From assembly GCF_008123425.1 (NCBI RefSeq), contig NZ_VSSS01000072.1, forward strand, positions 1 to 58,520: DNA of 58,520 nucleotides, given 5' to 3'. A model generated the notes under the pieces. It had not been told where the DNA came from, did not search any database, and worked only from the letters and a program-made list of their open reading frames with translations. Each line of letters begins with the position of its first letter. Within the stretch, counting starts at the first letter, position 1. Shown here in pieces: positions 1-11,010 of the stretch. The position numbers and the translations under genes are program-made. The DNA is from Bradyrhizobium rifense. Its GTDB lineage: Bacteria > Pseudomonadota > Alphaproteobacteria > Rhizobiales > Xanthobacteraceae.

Positions 1-89
1 TAGGGCGTTCGCCGGGACGACGGCGCGGAAAGAGCTGCGCGCCACATGGATGCCCCGCTTTCGCGGCGCATGAGAGCGGAGCTAAGCCG

Positions 90-2930
<2,841 letters not shown>

Positions 2931-3282
2931 GCCTAGTTCCTGTGTTCGCGATTTAACCGCGTTGCAGCCAAGAAGTTGTCACCCGCTTGCCTATCAACTC
3001 ACCGTGACGCCTGTTGGCGTCAGAGCCCGGACTGCGGGGGTCATCCGCCATATGGGTGGGAATTGGGCTAGTCTGGGTTCAACGGCCAAAAACGCAGCAA
3101 AATAAACGCCATCGCCATGGTCGCGACCGGGCAGAGATATGGCCCGGTCAGGGCCTTGTCAACGGCGGGCGCATTGCGGCTAATTCATCATTTTGACAGA
3201 CTTTTCGCGTTGCCAAGCCCCCCTGAATTGGGCGAGTGTCCGCCCCGCTTAAGCAGCCCCTGCTTCAACATAAGGATTTTGC
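2931..3282. promoter_or_regulatory. secA / parvulin divergent intergenic region
   Basis: 352 bases without a convincing gene. It must hold promoters for both flanking genes. A perfect 7-bp hairpin (TGACGCC, TGTT, GGCGTCA) lies at 3005-3022, 75-92 bases before secA on its leader side. A TTGACA hexamer at 3193-3198 points toward the parvulin gene but has no good -10 partner. An AAGGA ribosome-binding site lies just before the ATG at 3283. Short open frames here have no coding look. Confidence 0.4.
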
Positions 3283-4191
3283 ATGACCACCTCGTTCCCG
3301 GTAACCACCGGCCAGCGTTTCCGCCACGCGTCCGCCCTGGCTGGCTGCTTTGCCCTGGCGCTGTCCCTGGCGGTCGCCGGCCCGCTCCGGGCGGCCGACG
3401 ATCCGGTCCTGGCGAAGGTCAACGGCGTTGAGATCAAGAAGAGCGACGTCGCCATGGCCGAGGAGGAACTCGGACCGAGCCTCGCCCAGATGGACCCGGC
3501 GACCAAGGAGGACAACGTCCTGTCGTTCCTGATCGACATGAAAATCGTGGCCAAGGCCGCCGAGGACAAGAAGGTCGCCGACGGCGAGGAATTCAAGAAG
3601 CGGATGGCGTTCGCCCGCAATCGCCTGCTGATGGACAGCCTGCTGGCCCAGGAAGGCAAGGCCGCCACCACCGACGACGCCATGAAGAAGGTCTATGAGG
3701 AGGCCTCCAAGCAGATCACCGGCGAGCAGGAAGTCCGCGCCCGCCACATCCTGGTCGAGACCGAGGACGAGGCCAAGACGGTGAAGGCCGAGCTCGACAA
3801 GGGCGCGGATTTCGCCGAGCTGGCCAAGAAGAAGTCCAAGGATCCGGGCTCCGCCGACGGCGGCGACCTCGGCTTCTTCACCAAGGAACAGATGGTGCCC
3901 GAATTCTCGGCTGTCGCGTTCGCGCTCGAGCCGGGCAAGATCTCCGACCCCGTGAAGTCGCAGTTCGGCTGGCACATCATCAAGGTCGAGGAAAAGCGCA
4001 ACCGCAAGGCGCCGGACTTCGAGCAGGTCAAGGCCCAGATCGAGCAGTACGTCACCCGCAAGGCCCAGGCCGACTACGTCGCCAAGCTCCGCGCCGAAGC
4101 CAAGGTCGAGCGGACGGACCAGCCGGCGGCCGACGCGTCGAAGGACGCCAAGCCGGCCGACAGCAAGATGGCGCCCCCTGCGAAGAAGTAA
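3283..4191 (+). CDS. Exported parvulin-type peptidyl-prolyl cis-trans isomerase
   Basis: Periplasmic foldase of the PrsA/SurA/PpiD class, expected to isomerise prolyl bonds in exported proteins. The 302-residue product begins with a basic stretch and a hydrophobic segment (about residues 15-36) ending in an Ala-rich cleavage site, so it is probably secreted. A SurA_N-like helical part follows, then a rotamase domain at about 145-240 with the typical RARHILVETE start and FGWHIIKVEE end. The tail is Lys/Ala/Asp rich. The AAGGA site and ATG at 3283 fit. Placement beside secA agrees with a role in export. It could also be called a SurA-like chaperone. Confidence 0.9.
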   Translation: MTTSFPVTTGQRFRHASALAGCFALALSLAVAGPLRAADDPVLAKVNGVEIKKSDVAMAEEELGPSLAQMDPATKEDNVLSFLIDMKIVAKAAEDKKVADGEEFKKRMAFARNRLLMDSLLAQEGKAATTDDAMKKVYEEASKQITGEQEVRARHILVETEDEAKTVKAELDKGADFAELAKKKSKDPGSADGGDLGFFTKEQMVPEFSAVAFALEPGKISDPVKSQFGWHIIKVEEKRNRKAPDFEQVKAQIEQYVTRKAQADYVAKLRAEAKVERTDQPAADASKDAKPADSKMAPPAKK

Positions 4192-4200
4192 AAATTTGCT

Positions 4201-4263
4201 GTCACTTCGGTGACGCCAAGGGTATCTAAGCATCGCAATGGCCGGGCATCATCGCCCGGCCAT
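4201..4263 (+). terminator. Two hairpins between the parvulin gene and argJ
   Basis: Directly after the parvulin stop there is a 5-bp stem with a UUCG tetraloop (4201-4214). A perfect 10-bp stem (ATGGCCGGGC, 6-base loop) follows at 4238-4263. Neither is followed by a strong T run, so termination is possible but not assured; both could also be processing or stability elements between the two genes. Confidence 0.45.
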
Positions 4264-4308
4264 CTGCATATCCAGACCTCACCAAGGCACAAGCCAAGGC
4301 ACCCCGCG

Positions 4309-5550
4309 ATGTCCTCAACCGTCTCCCCGCTCGCCCCGAAGAACGTTCCCGACATGCCCGTGATCGCGGGCGTCCGTCTCGCGACGGCGGAGGCCGGAAT
4401 CCGCTACAAGAACCGCACCGACGTGCTGCTGGCGATCATGGACAAGGGCACAGCGGTCGCCGGCGTCTTCACCAAGTCGAAATGTCCGTCGGCCCCCGTC
4501 GAATGGTGCCGCGCAAAACTGAAGGGCGGCAAGGCACGCGCGCTGGTCGTCAATTCCGGCAATGCCAACGCCTTCACCGGCAAGACCGGCCGCGGCTCCA
4601 CGGCGCTCACTGCAAAGATCGCGGCCAAGGCCGTCGGCTGCAGCGAGAGCGAGATTTTCCTGGCCTCGACCGGCGTGATCGGCGAGCCGCTCGACGCGAC
4701 CAAGTTCGACGGCGTGCTGGGACGCCTCGCCGAGACCGCGGAAGCCGGCGATTACCTCGCCGCCGCCAAGGCGATCATGACCACCGACACCTTCCTCAAG
4801 GTCGCGACCGCGACCGTGAAGCTCGGCAAGGCCAAGGTCACCATCAACGGCATGGCCAAGGGCGCCGGCATGATCGCCCCCGACATGGCGACGATGCTGT
4901 CCTTCATCTTCACCGACGCGCCGATCGCGCCCGCCGCGCTGCAGGCGCTGCTCAAGGCCGGCGTCGAAGACACCTTTAATGCGGTCACGATCGACGGCGA
5001 CACCTCGACCTCGGATACACTGCTGGCTTTCGCCACCGGCGCTGCCGCCGAGCACGGCGCACCGAAGATCAGCCGCGCCAGCGATCCGCGCCTGAAGGCC
5101 TTCACCAAGGCCTTCAACCAGATCCTCGCCAACCTCTCCGAGCAGGTCGCCCGCGACGGCGAAGGCGCACGCAAGCTGGTCGAGATCACCGTCGAGGGCG
5201 CCAAGACCAAGGCCTCGGCGCGCAAGATCGCCATGTCGATTGCCAACTCGCCGCTGGTGAAGACCGCAATCGCCGGCGAGGATGCCAATTGGGGCCGCGT
5301 GGTCATGGCGGTCGGCAAGGCCGGCGAGCCGGCCGATCGCGACAAGCTCTCGATCGCCTTCAACGGCATCCGCGTCGCCAAGAGCGGCGCGCGCGATCCG
5401 TCCTATGACGAGGCGCAGGTGTCGGAGGCGATGAAGGCCCCGGAGATTGCGATCAAGGTCTCGCTCGGCCTCGGCAAGGGCCGCGACCGCGTGCTGACCT
5501 GCGACCTCACCAAGGAATATGTGGCGATCAACGGCGATTATCGGTCCTAG
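4309..5550 (+). CDS. argJ: Bifunctional ornithine acetyltransferase / N-acetylglutamate synthase
   Basis: Transfers the acetyl group from N-acetylornithine to glutamate, recycling acetyl in arginine synthesis. The 413-residue precursor has the self-cleavage motif: KGAGMIAPDMA precedes Thr195, the nucleophile that becomes the N-terminus of the beta chain. The ATG at 4309 was preferred over an in-frame ATG at 4210, because the extra 33 residues are His/Pro/Arg rich, unlike the family, and would overlap the hairpin at 4238-4263. The mutT gene starts 3 bases after the stop, so the two are probably co-transcribed. Confidence 0.97.
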   Translation: MSSTVSPLAPKNVPDMPVIAGVRLATAEAGIRYKNRTDVLLAIMDKGTAVAGVFTKSKCPSAPVEWCRAKLKGGKARALVVNSGNANAFTGKTGRGSTALTAKIAAKAVGCSESEIFLASTGVIGEPLDATKFDGVLGRLAETAEAGDYLAAAKAIMTTDTFLKVATATVKLGKAKVTINGMAKGAGMIAPDMATMLSFIFTDAPIAPAALQALLKAGVEDTFNAVTIDGDTSTSDTLLAFATGAAAEHGAPKISRASDPRLKAFTKAFNQILANLSEQVARDGEGARKLVEITVEGAKTKASARKIAMSIANSPLVKTAIAGEDANWGRVVMAVGKAGEPADRDKLSIAFNGIRVAKSGARDPSYDEAQVSEAMKAPEIAIKVSLGLGKGRDRVLTCDLTKEYVAINGDYRS

Positions 5551-5553
5551 GAC

Positions 5554-5964
5554 ATGGCCGACCTGAAGCTGACGCTGGTGGTGGCGTGCGCGCTGGTCGA
5601 CGCCGACAAGCGCGTCCTGATCGCGCAGCGCCCCGAAGGCAAGACGCTCGCCGGCCTCTGGGAATTTCCCGGCGGCAAGTTGGAGCCCGGGGAGCGGCCC
5701 GAGCAGAGCCTGATCCGCGAGCTCAACGAGGAGCTCGGCATCACCGTCGCCGAGCCCTGCCTGGCGCCGCTGACCTTTGCGAGCTACGGCTACGAGACCT
5801 TTCATCTGTTGATGCCGCTCTTCATCTGCCGGCGCTGGGAAGGGATCGTCGAAGCCCGCGAAGGCCAGAAGCTGGCTTGGGTCCGCGCCAACAAGCTGCG
5901 CGACTATCCGATGCCGCCGGCGGACATTCCGCTGATTCCGCATTTGATTGATTTGCTGATGTGA
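5554..5964 (+). CDS. mutT: MutT-type Nudix hydrolase (8-oxo-dGTP diphosphatase)
   Basis: Expected to hydrolyse 8-oxo-dGTP to the monophosphate and so prevent A:T to C:G mutations. The 136-residue protein has a complete Nudix box at residues 40-62 (GGKLEPGE, then RELNEELGI), matching the GX5EX7REUXEEXGU pattern. A WEFPGGK lead-in is typical of MutT proper. It follows argJ by 3 bases. The same argJ-mutT order is common in rhizobia. Substrate is inferred from family only. Confidence 0.93.
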   Translation: MADLKLTLVVACALVDADKRVLIAQRPEGKTLAGLWEFPGGKLEPGERPEQSLIRELNEELGITVAEPCLAPLTFASYGYETFHLLMPLFICRRWEGIVEAREGQKLAWVRANKLRDYPMPPADIPLIPHLIDLLM

Positions 5965-5969
5965 GGCTG

Positions 5970-6086
5970 GACCTCATCCTGAGGGACCGCGAAGCGGTCG
6001 TCTCGAAGGATGGCCACGCGGCAAGAGCCGGGCCTCTCATGGTTCGAGACGGCGCTGACGCGCCTCCTCACCATGAGGATCAGGTC
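5970..6086. repeat. Long imperfect inverted repeat (rhizobial dispersed type)
   Basis: The outer arms (5970-5984 and 6066-6086) pair imperfectly. The inner arms CGTCTCGAA (5999-6007) and TTCGAGACG (6043-6051) pair perfectly. A separate perfect hairpin GACCGC-GAA-GCGGTC occupies 5985-5999. The element sits between two convergent genes and its right arm covers the stop codon of the methyltransferase. It resembles repeats I know from Bradyrhizobium intergenic DNA; copy number cannot be judged here. Confidence 0.7.
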
Positions 6087-6928
6087 TCCCCTGCCTTCTT
6101 CACCGCCTCCGCAAGGCTCGCTTTCGCCGATCCCGGCTTCAGCGGCTGCTGCTGGCTTGCATGCGGCGCCCAGCCGGAGAGCCAGATGATGTCGAAGGTC
6201 GCACGGATGCGGCCGTCGGCGTCGGCAAAGCGCTCGGCATAGATTTCGGCCATGCGCAACAGCGTCGCGCGGCGGCTCGGCATGCGCCGCCGTTCGATCA
6301 GCACATTGGCCGCGCCCATGCGGCGGAGATCCTGCATCAGAGCGAACGCATTGCCATAGCGCACCACGACGCGGTCGACATCCGTGACCGGCAGCGCAAA
6401 GCCCGCCCGCTGCAACAGCGCGCCGATGTCGCGTAGATCGGCGAAGGGCGCCACGCGCGGCGACACGCCGCCCTCGCATTCGGCTTCCGCCGCGGCAAAG
6501 GCCTGCCGCAGCTCGGTCAGGCTGTCGCCGCCGATCATCGCCGCGAGCAGCAGCCCGTCGGGCTTCAGCGCACGGCGGACCTGCGCGAGCACACCTGGAA
6601 GATCGTTGACGAATTGCAACGCCAGCGCGGTGACGACGAGATCGAGGCTTTCCGGCGCGAACGGCAATTTCTCCGAACCCGCCGCATCGAGCGCGATCCG
6701 TTCGATGGACGGCAGCCGAGCGCGCAGCGCCGCAAGTCCCTCTCCGGGCGTCCAGAGATCAGCCGGCGCGTGAAATTCACGCATCACCGCGGCCAGCCTG
6801 TCAGACATGTCTTCGGCGACCCGATCGAGCAGGAAGCTCACAGCACCTTGCGCCTGAGCGCGGCGCTGCCGCGCGCACAGCAAGGCACGATCGAACAAGG
6901 CGGGTGGGGTCTGTGGGTTTGTGGCCAT
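6080..6928 (-). CDS. BioC/NDUFAF5-like SAM-dependent methyltransferase
   Basis: Class I methyltransferase of 282 residues. The N-terminal segment FDRALLCARQRRAQ matches the family that includes bacterial BioC-like proteins and the mitochondrial complex I assembly factor NDUFAF5. A Rossmann core follows (SLDLVVTALALQFVNDLPG, RRALKPDGLL). The ATG at 6928 gives the typical start (MATNPQTPP); an in-frame ATG at 6949 would add seven residues. It does not sit with biotin genes, so the NDUFAF5-like role (protein arginine hydroxylation or methylation in respiratory-complex assembly) is as likely as malonyl-ACP methylation. Function inferred. Confidence 0.85.
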   Translation of the reverse strand: MATNPQTPPALFDRALLCARQRRAQAQGAVSFLLDRVAEDMSDRLAAVMREFHAPADLWTPGEGLAALRARLPSIERIALDAAGSEKLPFAPESLDLVVTALALQFVNDLPGVLAQVRRALKPDGLLLAAMIGGDSLTELRQAFAAAEAECEGGVSPRVAPFADLRDIGALLQRAGFALPVTDVDRVVVRYGNAFALMQDLRRMGAANVLIERRRMPSRRATLLRMAEIYAERFADADGRIRATFDIIWLSGWAPHASQQQPLKPGSAKASLAEAVKKAGET

Positions 6929-7065
6929 GGCGCTGGTTACGCCGATCATGCTGGTTCTGGCAATCCGTTGCGTGTGGCGCTAGCCTTCAAGGAAGCCGAC
7001 ACCGGCCCCTCGCGTTCCAAGCTGACAATGCGCGCCAGGTTCGCGGCGCGCCGGAGCATCAGACG

Positions 7066-7380
7066 ATGATCACCTGTTACCTGCGATACGAGGTCCCTCC
7101 GGACAAGCTCGCCGAATTCGAAGCTTACAGCAGGATGTGGCTGGAGCTGGTGCCAAGATTCGGCGGCGTGCACCACGGCTACTTCCTGCCATCGGAAGGG
7201 GCGAGCGACGTTGCCCTCGCGATGTTCAGCTTCCCGAGCTTCGCAGCCTACGAACAGTACCGGAAAGACAGCGCCCAAGATCCGGACGTCCAGAAGGCGA
7301 TCGCCTTCGCTAAGCAAACGCGCTGCTTCCGCCGTTATGAGCGATCGTTCTTCCGGCCCGTGCTCCCGAAAGAGCCGTAG
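7066..7380 (+). CDS. NIPSNAP-family small protein
   Basis: A 104-residue protein with the alpha/beta barrel pattern of NIPSNAP/dimeric ferredoxin-like folds: it starts MITCYLRYEVPPDKLAEFE and has alternating strands with an aromatic-rich C-terminus (RCFRRYERSFFRPV). The biochemical function of the family is not settled. The ATG at 7066 was chosen because upstream in-frame sequence has no family character. It is divergent from the methyltransferase gene by 137 bases. Confidence 0.85.
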   Translation: MITCYLRYEVPPDKLAEFEAYSRMWLELVPRFGGVHHGYFLPSEGASDVALAMFSFPSFAAYEQYRKDSAQDPDVQKAIAFAKQTRCFRRYERSFFRPVLPKEP

Positions 7381-7445
7381 GCCGGGCACGGACAAGAGCA
7401 GCCAATTGGCTTGAGCGTGGCGCAAGACGGCGCTAGCTTTGCCCA

Positions 7446-8243
7446 ATGGACGCCGAGGCATCACCACCACGCTCCATTTCCAGCCATGTGCGCGGCGCGC
7501 TCGGGGCCTGCCGCGACGTGTTGGCGCATCTACCAAGACTTGCGCTCGACATTGCGCTGCCGACCTTGTGCGTGTCCTGCCGCGAGCCCGTGGATGGCGA
7601 GGGCGTGTGCGCGGCGTGCTGGGCAAGGCTGTCGTTCATTGAACGGCCTTACTGCCCGCGGCTCGGCATTCCCTTTGTCTATGATCCCGGCCCCGACATG
7701 CTGTCGATGGAAGCGATCGCGAGTCCGCCCGCCTATCAGCGGGCACGCGCCGCGGTGCGCTATGACGATGTCGCGCGCACGCTGGTGCATGCGTTGAAAT
7801 ACCAGGACCGCACGGATCTTGCGCCCGCCATGGGCCGCTGGATGGCGCGCGCGGGCGGCGAACTGCTTGCCGGCGCCGACATGCTGGTGCCGGTGCCCCT
7901 GCATTGGCGCCGGGCCTGGCGCCGCCGCTACAACCAGTCCGGCGCGCTGGAGCACATCATCGCGCGACAGAGCGGGGTCAAGGTGCGGGGCGAGGTGCTG
8001 CGCCGGGTGCGCGCCACCGAGCAGCAGGTCGGCCTGTCGCGGGCCCAGCGCGCCACCAATGTGCAGGGCGCATTCCAGGTATCCCCAGACCGTCAGGCCG
8101 AGGTCCAGAGCCGGCGCATCATCCTGGTTGATGATGTCCTGACATCAGGTGCGACGCTGGATGCCTGCGCCCGTGCGCTTCTTCGCGCCAAGGCGGCCCA
8201 GGTCGACGTGCTGGTCTTTGCCCGGGTTGTCGAGAGCCGGTAA
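7446..8243 (+). CDS. comF: ComF-family amidophosphoribosyltransferase-like protein
   Basis: 265 residues. An N-terminal zinc-ribbon has C42, C45, C55 and C58, followed by a type I phosphoribosyltransferase domain with the PRPP-binding loop VDDVLTSGAT at 228-237. ComF proteins help DNA uptake in competent bacteria, but in rhizobia the role is unknown. It heads a four-gene set: grxC starts 47 bases downstream, followed by two genes linked by 4-base overlaps. No other competence gene is visible nearby. Confidence 0.92.
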   Translation: MDAEASPPRSISSHVRGALGACRDVLAHLPRLALDIALPTLCVSCREPVDGEGVCAACWARLSFIERPYCPRLGIPFVYDPGPDMLSMEAIASPPAYQRARAAVRYDDVARTLVHALKYQDRTDLAPAMGRWMARAGGELLAGADMLVPVPLHWRRAWRRRYNQSGALEHIIARQSGVKVRGEVLRRVRATEQQVGLSRAQRATNVQGAFQVSPDRQAEVQSRRIILVDDVLTSGATLDACARALLRAKAAQVDVLVFARVVESR

Positions 8244-8290
8244 ACTCCCATATAATTCAACAAATTCATGACATGAGAGCGCTGGACGCC

Positions 8291-8566
8291 ATGACCGCTG
8301 CTGTCGAGATCTACACCAGGCCGGGATGCGGCTACTGTTCCGCTGCCAGGTCGCTTCTGACCCGCAAGAAGGCGACCTTCACGGAATTCGACGTCGCCCA
8401 GAACCCGTCCTGGCGCGACGAGATGTACGACCGCGCCGGCGAGGGCTCGACCTTCCCGCAGATCTGGATCGGCGGAACCCATATCGGCGGCTGCGACGAC
8501 CTCTACGCGCTCGACCGAGAAGGCAAGCTCGACGACCTCCTCGAAAGCGTCAAGGCGGTCTCATGA
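8291..8566 (+). CDS. grxC: Glutaredoxin 3
   Basis: Dithiol glutaredoxin of 91 residues with the CGYC active site near the N-terminus (RPGCGYCSAARS) and the glutathione-binding TFPQIWIGGTHIGG loop containing the cis-proline. It reduces disulfides and glutathione mixed disulfides. The ATG at 8291 gives the family length; an ATG at 8273 would add six residues. Its stop codon overlaps the start of the nitrilase gene (ATGA, 8563-8566), implying translational coupling. Confidence 0.95.
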   Translation: MTAAVEIYTRPGCGYCSAARSLLTRKKATFTEFDVAQNPSWRDEMYDRAGEGSTFPQIWIGGTHIGGCDDLYALDREGKLDDLLESVKAVS

Positions 8567-9453
8567 GCCAAGATCAAGCTCAGGATCGCACCTTCACCGC
8601 GGCCATGATCCAGATGCGCACCGGGCTGCTGCCCGAGCCGAGCCTTGCGCAAGCAACCAAGCTGATCCGGGAGGCGGCGGCCAAGGGCGCCGACTATGTG
8701 CAGACGCCCGAGGTCAGCAACATGATGCAGCTGAACCGCAAGGCGCTGTTCGAGCATCTGCAGAGCGAAGAGGACGACGCCTCGCTGAAGGCGTATCGCG
8801 CGCTTGCGGCCGAGCTGAAGATCCACATCCATGTCGGCTCGCTGGCGCTGCGCTTTTCGCCGGAGAAGGCGGTCAACCGCTCCTTCCTGATCGGGCCCGA
8901 GGGCAACGTGCTCGCGGGCTACGACAAGATCCACATGTTCGACATTGAGCTGCCGGACGGTGAGAGCTATCGCGAATCCGCCAATTACCAGCCGGGCGAG
9001 ACCGCCGTGATCTCCGACCTGCCCTGGGGCCGCGTTGGCTTGACGATCTGCTACGACGTGCGCTTCCCCGCGCTCTACCGCGCGCTCGCCGAGAGCGGCG
9101 CGTATTTCATCACCGTTCCCTCCGCCTTCACCCGCAAGACCGGCGAGGCGCACTGGCACATCCTGCTGCGCTCACGCGCGATCGAGACCGGCTGCTTCAT
9201 CTTCGCAGCGGCCCAGGCCGGCACCCACGAGAACAAGCGCGAGACCTATGGTCACTCGCTGATCATCGATCCCTGGGGCGAGATTCTCGCCGAGGGCGAT
9301 GTCGAGCCCGGCATCATCATGGCCAAGATCGACCCGGCCAAGGTCGAGACCGCACGCCGCGCGATCCCCTCGCTCCAGCACGGCCGCCGCTTCGGCGTCT
9401 CCGATCCCAAGGCCGGGCCGGATCATCTGCATCTGGTGCGGGGATCGGCATGA
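8563..9453 (+). CDS. Carbon-nitrogen hydrolase, Nit1/Nit2-like (deaminated glutathione amidase type)
   Basis: Nitrilase-superfamily amidase of 296 residues with the catalytic triad visible as E50 (QTPEVSN), K122 (YDKIHMFD) and C163 (GLTICYDVRFP). The sequence pattern is that of Nit1, which clears deaminated glutathione. The gene directly after a glutaredoxin fits a role in glutathione housekeeping. It overlaps grxC by ATGA at its start and the DUF1178 gene by ATGA at its end (9450-9453). Confidence 0.9.
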   Translation: MSQDQAQDRTFTAAMIQMRTGLLPEPSLAQATKLIREAAAKGADYVQTPEVSNMMQLNRKALFEHLQSEEDDASLKAYRALAAELKIHIHVGSLALRFSPEKAVNRSFLIGPEGNVLAGYDKIHMFDIELPDGESYRESANYQPGETAVISDLPWGRVGLTICYDVRFPALYRALAESGAYFITVPSAFTRKTGEAHWHILLRSRAIETGCFIFAAAQAGTHENKRETYGHSLIIDPWGEILAEGDVEPGIIMAKIDPAKVETARRAIPSLQHGRRFGVSDPKAGPDHLHLVRGSA

Positions 9454-9935
9454 TCCGCTACGCCCTCCATTGCGACCGCAAGCACGCGTTCGAGAGCTGG
9501 TTCCAGAGCTCGTCGGCCTACGATTCGCAGGTGAAGCGCAAGCTCGTGACCTGCCCGATCTGCGGCTCGGCCAAGGTCGACAAGGCGATCATGGCGCCGC
9601 GCATCGTCGGCAAGAAGGGCCGCGGTCGCGCCACGCCGCCGGCTGAGCCCGCCATCACGACCGCAGTGCCCGAGGCTGCGCAGTCTGGATCCACCTCGCT
9701 GATGATGGCGCAGGAGCGCGAGCTCCGTACCAAACTGAAAGAGCTGCGCGACCACATCGTCAAGAACGCCGACAATGTCGGCGAGCGTTTTGCCAACGAA
9801 GCCCGCGCGATGCATTACGGCGACAAAGAGCACCGCCCGATCTACGGCGAGGCCTCGCCGGACGAGGCAAAATCGCTGATCGACGAGGGCATCGAGGTGT
9901 CGCCGCTGCCGACGCTGCCGGAAGACAGGAACTGA
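9450..9935 (+). CDS. DUF1178 family protein
   Basis: 161 residues. The start MIRYALHCDRKHAFESWF with the later CPICGS motif is characteristic of DUF1178, a mainly alphaproteobacterial family with two cysteine positions that could bind a metal. Middle and C-terminal parts are charged and helical. It is translationally coupled to the nitrilase gene. Function unknown; the conserved coupling to glutaredoxin and nitrilase suggests a thiol-related role. The TGA stop lies inside a palindrome shared with the convergent permease gene. Confidence 0.88.
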   Translation: MIRYALHCDRKHAFESWFQSSSAYDSQVKRKLVTCPICGSAKVDKAIMAPRIVGKKGRGRATPPAEPAITTAVPEAAQSGSTSLMMAQERELRTKLKELRDHIVKNADNVGERFANEARAMHYGDKEHRPIYGEASPDEAKSLIDEGIEVSPLPTLPEDRN

Positions 9936-9952
9936 CGCGCGAAGCGCGTCAG
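9932..9952. terminator. Bidirectional hairpin containing both stop codons
   Basis: Perfect 9-bp stem CTGACGCGC / GCGCGTCAG with a GAA loop. The DUF1178 stop (9933-9935) and the opposite-strand permease stop (9949-9951) both fall within the stem. No T run, so it may act as an RNA stability element or weak terminator in each direction. Confidence 0.6.
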
Positions 9953-10848
9953 AAGCCAACCAGCAGCGCCACGCCGACGACGATCAGCACGATGCCAAAG
10001 ATCTCGCGCGGCGCGATCGGCTGCTTGAACGAGTAATACGCCACCGCTTGCGCGAACAGCACCTCGATCAGCGCGAGGGTGCGGACGTTGGCGGCGGCCG
10101 TCAGCGCGAACGCCAGAAACCAGAATTGCGAGGCGAAGGCGCCCATGAAGCCCGCGAGCAGCGACGGTCGCCAGAGCCCCATGATCGACTGCAGCACCTT
10201 TGGCGCACGCCAGAGCAGATAGATCGTCAGGATCAGCGTCTGCACGAACAGGCCGAGCACCAGCGTGAACGAGGCCGCGGTCACGAACGAGACGCCGGGA
10301 ACGTTGATGATCGCACCGCGGAAGCCGACCGCCGACAGCGCGAACGCCGCAGCCGCGACGAGGCCGGTGATGGTCGGTTTGAGTTCGGCAAAGCTCTTCT
10401 CGCCGCCCGGCCGCAGCGCGGTGATGACGACGCCGACGGTCGCGATCACGATCGCCAGTACCTTCAGCCATGTCAGATGATCGCCGAGAAAGACGAAGCC
10501 GAAGATCGCGGTCTGGATCGCCTCGGTCTTCAAATACGCCGTCGTCACCACGAAGGAGCGGTCGTTCATCGCAAGCAGCATCAGCCCGGTGGCAACAATC
10601 TGGCTGAGCGCGCCCAGCAGCAGCCACGGCCAGAACACGGTCGGCGGCATGCCGAGACGATCGCTGGTCGCAACCAGCACAACGCCCAAGAACAGCAGCG
10701 AGAACGGGAAGCCGAACAGGAAGCGGATATTGGTCGCGCCCCACGTCCCCAGCGGCTTCGTCAGCGATCGCTGCATCGCATTACGCGCGACCTGGCCGAG
10801 CGCAGCAATGACGGTGAAGGGAATCCAGAGGCTGGTGACGGTGAACAT
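9949..10848 (-). CDS. EamA/DMT-superfamily transporter
   Basis: 299-residue membrane protein with about ten hydrophobic segments arranged as two EamA repeats, typical of drug/metabolite exporters. It starts MFTVTSLWIPFTVIAALGQ and has short charged loops (HLTWLKVL, RPGGEKSFAELK). Substrate cannot be told from sequence. It is convergent with the DUF1178 gene and ends in the shared palindrome. No partner gene in the same direction is close. Confidence 0.88.
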   Translation of the reverse strand: MFTVTSLWIPFTVIAALGQVARNAMQRSLTKPLGTWGATNIRFLFGFPFSLLFLGVVLVATSDRLGMPPTVFWPWLLLGALSQIVATGLMLLAMNDRSFVVTTAYLKTEAIQTAIFGFVFLGDHLTWLKVLAIVIATVGVVITALRPGGEKSFAELKPTITGLVAAAAFALSAVGFRGAIINVPGVSFVTAASFTLVLGLFVQTLILTIYLLWRAPKVLQSIMGLWRPSLLAGFMGAFASQFWFLAFALTAAANVRTLALIEVLFAQAVAYYSFKQPIAPREIFGIVLIVVGVALLVGF

Positions 10849-11010
10849 GGGGTGGGTGCGATCGGCAGGGCGCTAACGGGAAATGACCGCGGCCAACGTG
10901 CAAGTTGAGGGAGGCGGGGTCAACCGCACGGAAGTCATGGGAGCGATGCCGATGCCACGAACTCCGCCGTCGTCCGAGGGGTACGAGCTCGCGCCTCACT
11001 CACGACTGCC

